A stretch of DNA of 64,000 bases from Streptomyces resistomycificus (GTDB lineage Bacteria; Actinomycetota; Actinomycetes; Streptomycetales; Streptomycetaceae). Each line of letters begins with the position of its first letter. Within the stretch, counting starts at the first letter, position 1. The position numbers were made by a program, and so were the translations under genes. Shown here in pieces: positions 25,615 to 34,455 of the stretch. Under the pieces are notes generated by a model. It worked only from the letters and a program-made list of their open reading frames with translations, searched no databases and was not told the origin of the DNA. The stretch is from NCBI RefSeq assembly GCF_001514265.1, contig NZ_KQ948993.1:297263-361262 (forward strand). Direction: 5' to 3'.

Positions 25615-26490
25615 ATGACGTCGTCGTACGGACTTCGCGGCCAGCATCCTCTCCAGGGGCTCCAGGGGCTTCAGGGGCTCCAGGGCAGGGCCGCGATCGT
25701 CACCGGGGGCACACGCGGGATCGGGCGGGCCGTGGCCGGACAGCTGGCCGAGGCGGGGGCGCTGGTGTGCGTGACGGCCCGCGACGCCGACGCCGTGCGC
25801 CGGACCGCCGAGGAGCTCGGCGGCGTCGGACTGGCGGGCAGCGTCGCCGACCCGGCCCATCCGCGGGCGGTCACGGAGCTGGTCCTGCGGGAGTTCGGAC
25901 GGCTCGACGTCCTGGTCAACAACGCGGCCACCAACCGCCCGTACGGACCGCTGATGGCAGCGGACCCGGACGAGTGGCGCGAGGCGTTCGCCCTCAACGT
26001 CGAGGCACCCCTGCGGCTGGTGCAGTGCGCCTGGCGGACGTGGATGGCCGAACACGGCGGCGCGGTGGTGAACGTCTGCACCGAGGGCGCCGCCCACGTC
26101 GGTCCGAACGTCGGGGCCTACGGCACCACCAAGGCCGCCCTGCTCCACCTGACGCGGCAGCTCGCCGGCGAACTCGCGCCCGGAGTGCGGGTCAACTCCG
26201 TCTCCCCCGGCCTGGTCCGCACCGAGATGGCGCGCTTCGTCTGGGAACCGGGCGAACGTGAGGTGGCCGCGGGACTCCCGCTCGGCCGGATCGGGGAACC
26301 GGAGGACGTCGCCCGGGCCGTGGTGTGGCTGGCGTCTGACGCGGCCCAGTGGGTCACCGGGGCCGATCTGCTGGTGGACGGGGGGACGCGGGTACGGGCC
26401 GCGTACGCGTCGACGCCGTACGCGGTCCACGACCGGCTGCGGTCCGGGGCGCCTACGGACACCGGACCGGGCTCACCCTCAGGCCGCTGA
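25615..26490 (+). CDS. SDR oxidoreductase with an LQG-repeat N-terminus
   Basis: A 291-aa protein. The cofactor loop VTGGTRGIGRAVAG, LVNNAATNRPYG (NNAG-like), the active-site YGTTKAAL and the VNSVSPGLVRTEM stretch mark a classical SDR using NAD(P). Two oddities: the N-terminus before the Rossmann fold is LQG repeated four times, encoded by four 9-bp tandem units at 25651-25685, and the residue 13 before the active-site Tyr is Thr (NVCTEGA) instead of the catalytic Ser. No start codon lies between the repeat and the fold, so the repeat is translated if the gene is. Likely co-transcribed with the HD-like gene. Confidence 0.85.
   Translation: MTSSYGLRGQHPLQGLQGLQGLQGRAAIVTGGTRGIGRAVAGQLAEAGALVCVTARDADAVRRTAEELGGVGLAGSVADPAHPRAVTELVLREFGRLDVLVNNAATNRPYGPLMAADPDEWREAFALNVEAPLRLVQCAWRTWMAEHGGAVVNVCTEGAAHVGPNVGAYGTTKAALLHLTRQLAGELAPGVRVNSVSPGLVRTEMARFVWEPGEREVAAGLPLGRIGEPEDVARAVVWLASDAAQWVTGADLLVDGGTRVRAAYASTPYAVHDRLRSGAPTDTGPGSPSGR
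25651..25685 (+). repeat. Four 9-bp tandem repeats inside the SDR gene
   Basis: CTCCAGGGG, CTCCAGGGG, CTTCAGGGG and CTCCAGGGC in register with the codons (Leu-Gln-Gly). Because the unit is nine bases, copy-number changes would keep the frame. Confidence 0.85.
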
Positions 26491-26585
26491 CGCCGCATGC
26501 GCGGGTGCCCGAGGACGAGGCGGCCGCACGGCCGCGCCCGACCGGGCGAACAGGCGGGGGGCGGGCCGGCCACCGGATGAGCGGC

Positions 26586-28088
26586 CTACCACTTGCCGGG
26601 CGCGTAGTCCTTCAGGAAGACGCCGTACAGGTCCTCGCCCTCCTCGCCGCGCACGACCGGGTCGTAGACGCGGGCCGCGCCGTCGACCAGGTCGAGGGGG
26701 GCGTGGAAGCCCTCCTCGGCGAGGCGCAGCTTGTCGTAGTGGGGGCGCTCGTCGGTGATCCAGCCGGTGTCGACCGAGGTCATGAGGATGCCGTCGGTCT
26801 GGAACATCTCCTGGCCGCTGGTCCGCGTCACCATGTTCATCGCGGCCTTGGCGGCGTTGGTGTTCGGGTGGCCCGCGCCCTTGTAACCGCGGCCGAAGAC
26901 GCCCTCCATCGCCGAGACGTTCACGACGTACGCGCGCCCGCTCGTCGCCTTCTTCGCGGCGGCGGCCATGACCGGGCGCAGCGCGCTGATGAGGATGAAC
27001 GGCGCCGTGTAGTTGCACAGCTGGGTCTCGAGAAGCTCCACCGGGGAGATCTGCTCGATCGTCTGCACCCAGGTGTTGCTGTCGACGACGTCGGGGACCA
27101 GGCCGCCCGCGTCGATGGCGGTGCCGTCGAGGTGCCGGGCGACGCTGGCGTTGCCCGCGATCAGGGCGAGGTCGGCGACCTTCTGCGCGTCGAGGTCGCT
27201 GGCGCCGACGGGGAGCGCGGCCGCCCCGGTCAGACCGTCGACCGCGCCGGAGTTGAAGGCGCCGATGACGTGGTGGGCGGGGAGCTCTCCGGCGGGCAGC
27301 GGGGCGCTTTCGCCCTCGACCAGTGCGGCGTAGGCGGAGGGCAGGCGGCGCACGGTCTGCGTCGCGTTGTTGATGAGGATGTCGAGGGGGCCCGCCGCGG
27401 CGACCTGGTCGGCGAGGGCCACGGCCTGGGCCGGGTCGCGCAGGTCGATGCCGACGACCTCGAGGCGGTGCATCCAGTCCGCCGAGTCGTCCATGGCCCG
27501 GAAGCGGCGGATGGCGTCCTTCGGGAAGCGCGTGGTGATCGTGGTGTGCGCGCCGTCCCGCAGCAGCCGCAGCGCGATGTACATGCCGATCTTGGCGCGG
27601 CCGCCGGTGAGCAGGGCGCGCTTGCCCGTGAGGTCGGCGCGGGCGTCGCGCTTGGCGCGGTTCAGGCGGGCGCAGTCGGGACAGAGCTGGTGGTAGAAGT
27701 AGTCGACCTCGACGTACCGGGTCTTGCAGGTGTAGCAGGAGCGCGGGCGCTGGAGTATCCCCGCGACCTGGCCCTCCTCGGTGCCCGACGACGGGAGGAT
27801 GCCCTCCGTCTCGTCGTCGATCCGCTGGGCGGAGCCGGTCGCAGTGGCCTCCGTGACCGCCTTGTCGTGCGCGGTCTTGGCGGCCCGGCGCTCCTGACGG
27901 CGGCGCTGCTTCACGGTCCGGTAGATGCCCGCGGTGGCGCGGCGGACGGCGATCGCGTCAGGGTGGTCGACGTCCAGCTTGTCGAGCTCGTCGAGCACGC
28001 TGAGGCAGACGGCGAGCCGCTCCGGGTCGATGCCGGGACCGTGGACGATCTCGTCCGTGGTCGCCGAGCCGTTGTCTGTCACCGTCAT
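26586..28088 (-). CDS. SDR-fold protein with N-terminal zinc ribbon
   Basis: A 500-aa protein, twice the usual SDR length. Residues about 1-110 are helical and charged; CYTCKTRYVEVDYFYHQLCP followed by DC gives four Cys of a zinc ribbon near 118-138; the Rossmann fold begins near 155 with LTGGRAKIGMYIALRLLRDG and NNATQTVRR as NNAG equivalent. The catalytic stretch reads VNVSAMEGVFGRGYKG, then PNTNAAKAAMN: Ser and Lys are present but the Tyr of YxxxK is Thr. I have seen this arrangement in conserved actinobacterial and some eukaryotic proteins of unknown reaction. It is convergent with the LQG-repeat SDR gene. Confidence 0.82.
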   Translation of the reverse strand: MTVTDNGSATTDEIVHGPGIDPERLAVCLSVLDELDKLDVDHPDAIAVRRATAGIYRTVKQRRRQERRAAKTAHDKAVTEATATGSAQRIDDETEGILPSSGTEEGQVAGILQRPRSCYTCKTRYVEVDYFYHQLCPDCARLNRAKRDARADLTGKRALLTGGRAKIGMYIALRLLRDGAHTTITTRFPKDAIRRFRAMDDSADWMHRLEVVGIDLRDPAQAVALADQVAAAGPLDILINNATQTVRRLPSAYAALVEGESAPLPAGELPAHHVIGAFNSGAVDGLTGAAALPVGASDLDAQKVADLALIAGNASVARHLDGTAIDAGGLVPDVVDSNTWVQTIEQISPVELLETQLCNYTAPFILISALRPVMAAAAKKATSGRAYVVNVSAMEGVFGRGYKGAGHPNTNAAKAAMNMVTRTSGQEMFQTDGILMTSVDTGWITDERPHYDKLRLAEEGFHAPLDLVDGAARVYDPVVRGEEGEDLYGVFLKDYAPGKW

Positions 28089-28192
28089 GGCCGCTGCCGT
28101 TCCCTGGGTGTTTCGCGCGGCGCTCCGACGACGACCGCTTTCGAACGGGGAATTTTACGGAGCACCGGGCCGCAGCGCCAAACCCGCGACGA

Positions 28193-29521
28193 TCATGGGT
28201 CGCAGGCAGTGATCAGCGTCTCCACCTCCTCGGAGACCGCGCGGGCCAGCCGGTCCAGATCGGGAACGGCCTCGGCGTCGGCGACGAGGCCGTAGTGGAC
28301 GCGTCCTCGGTACGTGGAGATGGCGATGGCGAGGGACTGTCCGCGGGCCAGCGGGGCGAAGGGGTAGACCTCGGTGACCTGGTTGCCGCCGAGCTTCAGC
28401 CCGATGCCCGGCAGGGGCACGCTGGTGACCAGGATGTCGAACCAGAGCCGGGCGGCCTGGCTGACCAGCGGGCCGCCGAGCCGGTGGCCGAGCGCCGGGA
28501 CGTGGTCGGCGAGCAGCGCGACGGCGCCGGCGCCCCGGTTGGGTCCGGCGTCCTTGTTGCGGTCCATGGCCGTGCGGACCGTGGCGAGCCGGCCCAGCGG
28601 GTCCGGGTCGGCGACGGGAAGCCTTATCAGGTACCCGGAGAGCCGGTTGCCCTGTGGGTGGGCGGTGCGCGGGCGGCGCCTGGAGACCGGGATCAGGGCG
28701 CGGGGCGCCACGCCGTCGCTGCCGTCGCCGCGTTCGTCCAGCCAGCGCCGCAGGGCGCCCGCGACGACGGCGATCAGTACGTCGTTGACGGTGCCGCCGA
28801 CGGCCTTGCGGACGCGGTGCACGTCGTCGATGTCGACGACCACCCCGGCGGTGCGGCGGGTGCCGGTGGCCCTGGCGGTGAAGGCGGCCGAGCTGCGTAC
28901 GTCCAGGGTGGAGCGGGCGACCGAGGTGCCGATGTCGAGGGCCCGGCCCACGTCGGAGAGGGCACCGCGCACCAGGTCCGGCAGTTCGCGGACGTCGGGA
29001 AGGCCGCGGGCCGGCGCGGCGGGGCGGGGACGGCGGGGCGCCACGTCCATCGGGTCCAGGATCGCGGCGGCGAGCGTCAGTGCGCGCAGCCCGTCGGCGA
29101 GGGCGTGGTGGAACTTGAACAGCACGGCGTAGGAGACCCCGTCCTCCCCCGGCAGTACGTGCGCCTCCCACGGCGGCCGGTCCCGGTCCAGCGGCCGTTG
29201 CATCAGCCGGCCCGCCTCGGCCTGGAAGTCGGCCGTCGGGGCGTGCAGCAGGACGTGGTGGAGGGGATCGAAGCCGGGGTCAGGGACGCGGGCGGCGCCG
29301 CCGAGCACGGGTGGCAGAGCGAGCGGCTGCCACACGTCCCGGATCCGCATCCGCAGCCCGGGCACCGCGGCGGCCCTGGCGGCCAGCAGATCGGCCGCGT
29401 GAGCGCCCGCGGCGGGCGAGGGCGCCGTGAAGACACCGAGGGCACCCAGGTGCATGGGGTGCTCGGCGGACTCCATGTTCCAGAACGCCAGGTCGAGAGG
29501 TGCGAGCAGGTCAGAAGTCAA
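28193..29521 (-). CDS. Wax ester synthase / diacylglycerol O-acyltransferase
   Basis: A 442-aa protein. The WS/DGAT signature HHALADG (HHxxxDG) lies near residue 135 in VLFKFHHALADGLRALTLAA; PLDLAFWNMESAEHPMHLGA is the typical N-terminus, and the second domain has the NDVLIAVVAGALRRWLDERG and PVPVSLR-like (LIPVSRRRP) blocks. These membrane-associated enzymes use acyl-CoA to make triacylglycerol or wax ester, a carbon store in Streptomyces. The start appears to be TTG (29521) with GAGG eight bases ahead; no better start lies before the conserved N-terminus. A terminator 100 bp upstream separates it from glgC. Confidence 0.9.
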   Translation of the reverse strand: MTSDLLAPLDLAFWNMESAEHPMHLGALGVFTAPSPAAGAHAADLLAARAAAVPGLRMRIRDVWQPLALPPVLGGAARVPDPGFDPLHHVLLHAPTADFQAEAGRLMQRPLDRDRPPWEAHVLPGEDGVSYAVLFKFHHALADGLRALTLAAAILDPMDVAPRRPRPAAPARGLPDVRELPDLVRGALSDVGRALDIGTSVARSTLDVRSSAAFTARATGTRRTAGVVVDIDDVHRVRKAVGGTVNDVLIAVVAGALRRWLDERGDGSDGVAPRALIPVSRRRPRTAHPQGNRLSGYLIRLPVADPDPLGRLATVRTAMDRNKDAGPNRGAGAVALLADHVPALGHRLGGPLVSQAARLWFDILVTSVPLPGIGLKLGGNQVTEVYPFAPLARGQSLAIAISTYRGRVHYGLVADAEAVPDLDRLARAVSEEVETLITACDP

Positions 29522-29620
29522 TGGCTTGCCTCGCGTCGACGAAGGGTGAGTCAGCAGTCAATCGCCCACTGGCGATTACGGTCAAGTACGATCAAGCTAC
29601 GCACAGTTAACAACGCATTA

Positions 29621-29648
29621 AGTCCCGCCCCCTGGGAAGGGCGGGACT
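29621..29648 (-). terminator. Intrinsic terminator behind glgC
   Basis: AGTCCCGCCC (29621-29630) and GGGCGGGACT (29639-29648) form a perfect 10-bp stem with an 8-base loop, about 100 bp past the glgC stop. A following T-run is weak, as usual in high-GC genomes. Confidence 0.75.
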
Positions 29649-29750
29649 CATGTTTCGCGTGTCGCCTCAGCCGTCCGCGATCCCGGTGTACACCACGCCG
29701 CCTCCGCAGCGGCGGACGGCGCGCCCACCGGGACTCCTCAGGGGCCGGCC

Positions 29751-30971
29751 CTAGGGCACCTGCTGGTCCTTGCCCAGCGCGATCACCCCGCCCTTGGAGA
29801 CGGTGTACAGCTCCGAGTCGCGCTCCGGGTTCACCCCTATCGTCGCGCCCGGCGGCACCTCGACGTTCTTGTCCAGTACCGCCCCGCGCACCACCGCGCC
29901 CCGCCCGATGTGCACGTTGTCGTGCAGCACCGAGCCCTGGACGACCGCCCCCGGGTCGACCACGACCCCCGGGGAGAGCACCGACCGGGTGACCTGGCCG
30001 CGGATCAGGCAGCCCGCGCTGATGATGGACTCGCTGGCGATGCCGCCGGCGTTGAAGCGGGCCGGGGACAGCTGGCCGGAGTGGGTGTAGATGGGCCACT
30101 GCCGGTTGTAGAGGTTGAAGGTGGGGCGCTCGGCGATCAGGTCCATGTGCGCCTCGTAGTACGCGTCGAGCGTGCCGACGTCCCGCCAGTAGCCCTGGTC
30201 GCGGGTGGTCTCGCCGGGCACGTGGTTGGCGCTGAAGTCGTAGAGCTGGGCCTCGCCGCGGTCGGTGAGCTGGGGCAGGATCGAGCCGCCCATGTCGTGT
30301 ACGGAGCCGGGGTCCTCGGCGTCCCGCTGCAGCGCCTCGATGAGGGCCTTGGTGGTGAAGATGTAGTTGCCCATCGAGGCGAACACGCAGTCGGGGTCGT
30401 CGGCGAGACCGGCCGGGTCGGCGGGCTTCTCCAGGAAGCGTTCCACCGTCTGGCCGTCGGAGGCGGGGCTGATCACGCCGAAGGACGACGACTCGCCGCG
30501 TGGGACGCGTATCCCGGCCACCGTCACACCCGCGCCGCTCTCGATGTGCTGGGCGAGCATCTGACGCGGGTCCATGCGGTAGACGTGGTCGGCGCCGAAC
30601 ACGGCGACGTACTCCGGCCGCTCGTCGTAGACGAGGTTCAGGGACTGCAGGATCGCGTCCGCGCTGCCCAGGTACCAGCGCGGGCCCAGGCGCTGCTGGG
30701 CCGGGACCGGGGTGACGTAGTTGCCGAGCAGGCTGGACATCCGCCAGGTGGTGGTGATGTGCCGGTCCAGGGAGTGCGACTTGTACTGCGTCAGGACGCA
30801 GATGCGCAGGATGTCCGCGTTGACGAGGTTGGACAGCACGAAGTCCACCAGGCGGTACGTGCCGCCGAAGGTGACCGCGGGTTTCGCGCGGTCCGCGGTC
30901 AGCGGCATCAGGCGCTTGCCCTCTCCGCCCGCCAGCACGATTCCGAGCACCGAAGGACCACCACGACGCAT
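29751..30971 (-). CDS. glgC: Glucose-1-phosphate adenylyltransferase
   Basis: A 406-aa protein from ATG 30971 (the frame is open further, but MRRGGPSVLGIVLAGGEGKR is the normal start). It makes ADP-glucose from glucose-1-phosphate and ATP, the committed step of glycogen synthesis. Motifs: GGEGKRLMPLT (nucleotide loop), DRAKPAVTFGG, YVAVFGADHVYRMD (metal Asp), FLEKP for sugar phosphate, and a C-terminal left-handed beta-helix with hexapeptide repeats (IISAGCLIRGQVTRSVLSPG). It follows the GlgA/GlgM gene by 80 bp on the same strand and ends before a terminator. Confidence 0.95.
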   Translation of the reverse strand: MRRGGPSVLGIVLAGGEGKRLMPLTADRAKPAVTFGGTYRLVDFVLSNLVNADILRICVLTQYKSHSLDRHITTTWRMSSLLGNYVTPVPAQQRLGPRWYLGSADAILQSLNLVYDERPEYVAVFGADHVYRMDPRQMLAQHIESGAGVTVAGIRVPRGESSSFGVISPASDGQTVERFLEKPADPAGLADDPDCVFASMGNYIFTTKALIEALQRDAEDPGSVHDMGGSILPQLTDRGEAQLYDFSANHVPGETTRDQGYWRDVGTLDAYYEAHMDLIAERPTFNLYNRQWPIYTHSGQLSPARFNAGGIASESIISAGCLIRGQVTRSVLSPGVVVDPGAVVQGSVLHDNVHIGRGAVVRGAVLDKNVEVPPGATIGVNPERDSELYTVSKGGVIALGKDQQVP

Positions 30972-31051
30972 GGCCTCTCCCCTCACCCTGGTTGATCCAT
31001 GCCTGCCCCCGCGCACCACGGAATACGCCTGTTCGGCGAACTCCTGTCGCA

Positions 31052-32203
31052 CTAACCCTGTTTGAGAATCTCCTCGTAGAGCCGCACCGTGCGCCGGGCG
31101 ACCGCGTCCCAGCCGAACTCGCCCACCGCGCGCTCCCGCCCGGCCTCGCCCATCTCCCGCGCGGCCGCCGGATCGCCGAGGACCGAGTCCAGTGCGCGCG
31201 CGAGCCCCGTCTCGAAGTCGTCGTCCACGGACACGAGCACTCCCGTCCTGCCGTCCTCCACGACCTCGGGGATGCCGCCGACCCGGGAGGCCACGACGGG
31301 GGTCCCGCACGCCATCGCCTCCAGGTTGACGATGCCCAGAGGTTCGTACACCGAAGGGCAGACGAACACCGCGGCGTGCGTCAGCAGTTGGATCACCTCG
31401 GGACGCGGCAGCATCTGCGGGATCCAGTGCACGCCCTCGCGGACCCGGCTCAGCTCCTGGAAGAGCTCGCGGAACTCCTGGTCGATCTCGGGGGTGTCGG
31501 GAGCGCCGGCGCACAGCACGACCTGCGCGGCCGGGTCGATGTCCCGCACCGCGCGCAGCAGATGGGGCACGCCCTTCTGGCGGGTGATGCGGCCGACGAA
31601 CAGGACGTACGGGCGGGCCGGGTCTAGTCCGACGCGACGCAGGGCGTCGGTGCCGTGGTCGGGGCGGTAGAGCGTGGTGTCGATGCCGTTGTGGACGACG
31701 TGGACCTTGGCCGGATCCAGTGCCGGATAGCAGCCGAGGATGTCGTCACGCATGGCGCCGGAGACCGCGATCACCCCGTCGGCGGTCTCGATCGCGGTGC
31801 GCTCGGCCCAGCTGGACAGCGCGTATCCGCCGCCGAGTTGCTCGGCCTTCCAGGGGCGCAGGGGCTCCAGGGAGTGCGCGGTCATCACGTGCGGGATGCC
31901 GTACAGGAGCTTGCCGAGGTGGCCGGCCAGGTTGGCGTACCAGGTGTGGGAGTGGACGAGTTCGCGGCCCTCGAGGCCGGCGGTCATCGCGAGGTCCACG
32001 GAGAAGGTGCGCAGCGCGTCGTTGGCGCTGTCCACCGCCGACCAGGGCCGGTGGCGGATCACGCCCTCCGTACGGCCCTCGCCCCAGCAGTGCACGTCCA
32101 GCTCGACGAGGGACCTCAACTCCCGGGCGAGGAACTCGACATGGACACCCGCGCCGCCGTACACGTCCGGCGGGTACTCCCGGGTCAGCAGTCCCACTCG
32201 CAC
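31052..32203 (-). CDS. glgA: GT4-type glycogen synthase / alpha-maltose-1-phosphate synthase
   Basis: A 383-aa GT-B glycosyltransferase, shorter than the 480-aa GT5 GlgA of enteric bacteria and matching the GT4 type of actinobacteria. Start GTG 32203 gives VRVGLLTREYPPDVYGGAGV, the usual N-terminus, with AGGGGG ahead; an in-frame ATG lies 12 codons upstream. ARPYVLFVGRITRQKGVPHL and the EX7E motif (VYEPLGIVNLEAMACGTPVV) mark the donor domain. In mycobacteria the ortholog (Rv1212c) makes maltose-1-phosphate from ADP-glucose and glucose-1-phosphate, so glgM may be the better name. With glgC next door the ADP-glucose supply is direct. Confidence 0.9.
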   Translation of the reverse strand: MRVGLLTREYPPDVYGGAGVHVEFLARELRSLVELDVHCWGEGRTEGVIRHRPWSAVDSANDALRTFSVDLAMTAGLEGRELVHSHTWYANLAGHLGKLLYGIPHVMTAHSLEPLRPWKAEQLGGGYALSSWAERTAIETADGVIAVSGAMRDDILGCYPALDPAKVHVVHNGIDTTLYRPDHGTDALRRVGLDPARPYVLFVGRITRQKGVPHLLRAVRDIDPAAQVVLCAGAPDTPEIDQEFRELFQELSRVREGVHWIPQMLPRPEVIQLLTHAAVFVCPSVYEPLGIVNLEAMACGTPVVASRVGGIPEVVEDGRTGVLVSVDDDFETGLARALDSVLGDPAAAREMGEAGRERAVGEFGWDAVARRTVRLYEEILKQG

Positions 32204-32241
32204 CCGGAACCCCCTGTCTCGTCGGCTGGTTGCTTTCATGG

Positions 32242-32979
32242 TCACCCAGATGCGCCGCGCGCGGAAGACCGCGGGGGTCGTGTGAAGCAACAGTCGCCAC
32301 AGACGCCTCCACCGGGCACGCGGTAGTAGAGGCAGCAGCTGCGGCGCCGGAAGGCGGTGCCGGTGAGGGTGCCGGTGCCGGCGAGGAGGGGGTGCGCCAG
32401 GAGCTGCCCGGTGAGGGCGCCGGCCGACACGGCCACGTCCGTACGGCCGTGAGCGCGCGCCCAGCCGTCCAGCTGCCGGGCGGCGCCGGCCAGCGCGGAG
32501 GCGGCGTTGCCCCACAGCAGGCCCCGGGCGACCCGGTACCGGGCGTGCAGGTGATCGGCCAGCGGCTGGAGGTGGGCGTGCAGGACGACGTCCGCGAGGG
32601 TCTTCGCGTCGCCGGGCAGGGGCCGTACGGTGGACAGCCACAGGTCGTCGGGGGCGCTGCCGTCGGGATCCCAGTGCAGCAGCCGCGGGTCGAGGTCGGG
32701 GACCCCGCCGTAGAGGGCGGCACTGCCGAGGGCCGCCGACCACAGGCGGGCCGCGAAACCCTGCTGCGCGACCGAGGCGGCGATCCGGGACTCGGGGGCG
32801 GCCAGCGTTTTCGCTACCTTCCTGACCCGGAAAGTCATAGAATTCTCGTAAAAGTCCGAGAAACCGATCTCGTACACGTGAGCGAGCGTCGGCGGCGCCG
32901 GATGCGGTGCTCCGGTGGTGCGCAGTACGAAGAATCCGCCCAGCGGACGAAGCGCGGCGAGATCGGGGTCGAGGTCCAC
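32242..32979 (-). CDS. FhuF-like (2Fe-2S) iron-siderophore reductase
   Basis: About 245 aa. The end carries RRSCCLYYRVPGGGVCGDCC: CC-x10-C-x2-C, the unusual four-cysteine site of FhuF proteins that reduce ferric siderophores in the cytoplasm to release iron. The remainder is helical with several Trp/His residues as in the family. The start is uncertain: a TTG at 32997 or a GTG at 32979, neither with a clear ribosome site; the GTG gives a conventional N-terminus. It sits 38 bp upstream of glgA, an unusual neighbour for an iron protein. Confidence 0.8.
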   Translation of the reverse strand: MDLDPDLAALRPLGGFFVLRTTGAPHPAPPTLAHVYEIGFSDFYENSMTFRVRKVAKTLAAPESRIAASVAQQGFAARLWSAALGSAALYGGVPDLDPRLLHWDPDGSAPDDLWLSTVRPLPGDAKTLADVVLHAHLQPLADHLHARYRVARGLLWGNAASALAGAARQLDGWARAHGRTDVAVSAGALTGQLLAHPLLAGTGTLTGTAFRRRSCCLYYRVPGGGVCGDCCFTRPPRSSARGASG

Positions 32980-33207
32980 GAAGAGCAGTAGTACCAAGGC
33001 CCCTAGGGGGTGCGACCCCGGGGTCTGCGCTCCGGGTCACCCACCTTGGGGATGATGGGGTCCGATTCGTACTCCATCGGCAGTAGGACCCATTGCCTGC
33101 TCAGGTACGACGACGGGAAGAACTTTTCGCGGGATCGTGTTGGTCATGGAAGCCGACCGTACGCCGCGCCGGGCCCAGGGCCCCCGCCTCACGCAGAGGA
33201 GCCGCTC

Positions 33208-34455
33208 ATGAGTGCCCTCGCGTTGTCCGTGCTGCTGTCGTTCGTCTCCGCCGTGGCCTACGCGGGCGGAGCGATCGTGCAGGAGCAGGTCGCGGTGTCC
33301 TCTCCCTCCCAGCAGTACGCGCCGCTGCGCCGGCCGACCTGGTGGGCGGCGGTCGCTCTGAACGGCCTGGGCGGACTGCTGCACGTGGTGGCACTCGCCT
33401 ACGGCCCGCTGAGCCTGGTCCAGCCGCTGGGCGCACTCACCATCGTCTTCGCCCTCCCCATGGCCGCGCTGTTCGTGGGCCGCAGGGCGGGCGCCACGGC
33501 GTGGCGCGGCGCGATCATGGCGACGGTCGGCCTCGCCGGTCTGCTGTCCCTGGTCGGCGCGTCCGACGCGCGGTCCCTGGACACCACCCAGCGGGTACTC
33601 GTGGCCGTGGTCACCGCCGTGGCGGTGGTCGCGCTGATGATCGCCGGCCGGGCCGCTCACCGGCACCCGGCGGTGCGCAGCATCCTGCTCGCGACCGCCT
33701 CCGGTATCGCGTTCGGCATGTCCTCGGTGTTCACGAAGACCGTCGCCGTCGACTGGACGGGCGGTGTCTCCACGGCCGACGTGCCGTCGCTGGCCGTGAT
33801 CGGCATCCTGGCCACGGCCGGCATGCTGCTGTCCCAGGCCTCCTACCGCGGCGCGGGGCTCGCCGCCCCGCTGGCCACGCTCACCGTCGTGAACCCGGTG
33901 GTGGCGGCCGCGGTCGGCATCACGATGTTCGGCGAAACCTTCCGCTACGGCACGACCGGCACCGCTCTCGCGCTGAGCTGCGGTGTGGTCGCGGCGGGCG
34001 GTCTGATCCTGCTGACGACGGAGCGGATGGAGCGCGCGCACGCCGACTCCGCGACGGACAGGGAGCCGGAGCCGGCCCGGACCCCGGCCGCCGATCTCGT
34101 CGTCCAGCCCGTGGAGCTCCGGCCGGCGCTCGCGGCGGGGGCGGTCACCACCTCCGCCGGACCGGTCCTCGTCGAAGGGCCGGCGGCGCGGGTGCCCGTA
34201 CCCGAGCAGCCGGTCGCGGTGGGGGTACTGGAAGACGTGTTCATCCCGAGCCCGGCGGCCGCGGCGGCCCCGGTCCGGGGCCCGGGAGGCGAGCTGCGGG
34301 ACACGATCCCGCCGGCCTTCCGGGGCACCGACGCCCCGGACGGCGGGGAGCCGGCGCAGCCCGGGATCCCGGCGTACCTCTACGGCCCCTTCTACGGCGG
34401 CCCCTTCATCCCGCTGCCGGCCCTCGACCGACACCGTACGCGCGTCAGATCCTGA
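33208..34455 (+). CDS. EamA/DMT-superfamily transporter with a long cytoplasmic tail
   Basis: A 415-aa protein from ATG 33208 with GAGGA ahead. Residues 1-285 hold nine or ten membrane helices in a DMT arrangement (YGPLSLVQPLGALTIVFALP; TLTVVNPVVAAAVGITMFGE, the typical EamA end). The last 125 residues are Pro/Ala-rich and polar, without membrane segments, and end in a Pro/Tyr/Gly segment (AYLYGPFYGGPFIPLP). DMT carriers export or import small metabolites; the substrate is not predictable. The last 11 bases overlap the end of the convergent M23 gene. Confidence 0.85.
   Translation: MSALALSVLLSFVSAVAYAGGAIVQEQVAVSSPSQQYAPLRRPTWWAAVALNGLGGLLHVVALAYGPLSLVQPLGALTIVFALPMAALFVGRRAGATAWRGAIMATVGLAGLLSLVGASDARSLDTTQRVLVAVVTAVAVVALMIAGRAAHRHPAVRSILLATASGIAFGMSSVFTKTVAVDWTGGVSTADVPSLAVIGILATAGMLLSQASYRGAGLAAPLATLTVVNPVVAAAVGITMFGETFRYGTTGTALALSCGVVAAGGLILLTTERMERAHADSATDREPEPARTPAADLVVQPVELRPALAAGAVTTSAGPVLVEGPAARVPVPEQPVAVGVLEDVFIPSPAAAAAPVRGPGGELRDTIPPAFRGTDAPDGGEPAQPGIPAYLYGPFYGGPFIPLPALDRHRTRVRS

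Noticed and set aside
33037..34434. A 465-codon frame antisense to the EamA transporter
   Set aside because: Asp/Gly/Arg-rich shadow of the transporter with no domain.
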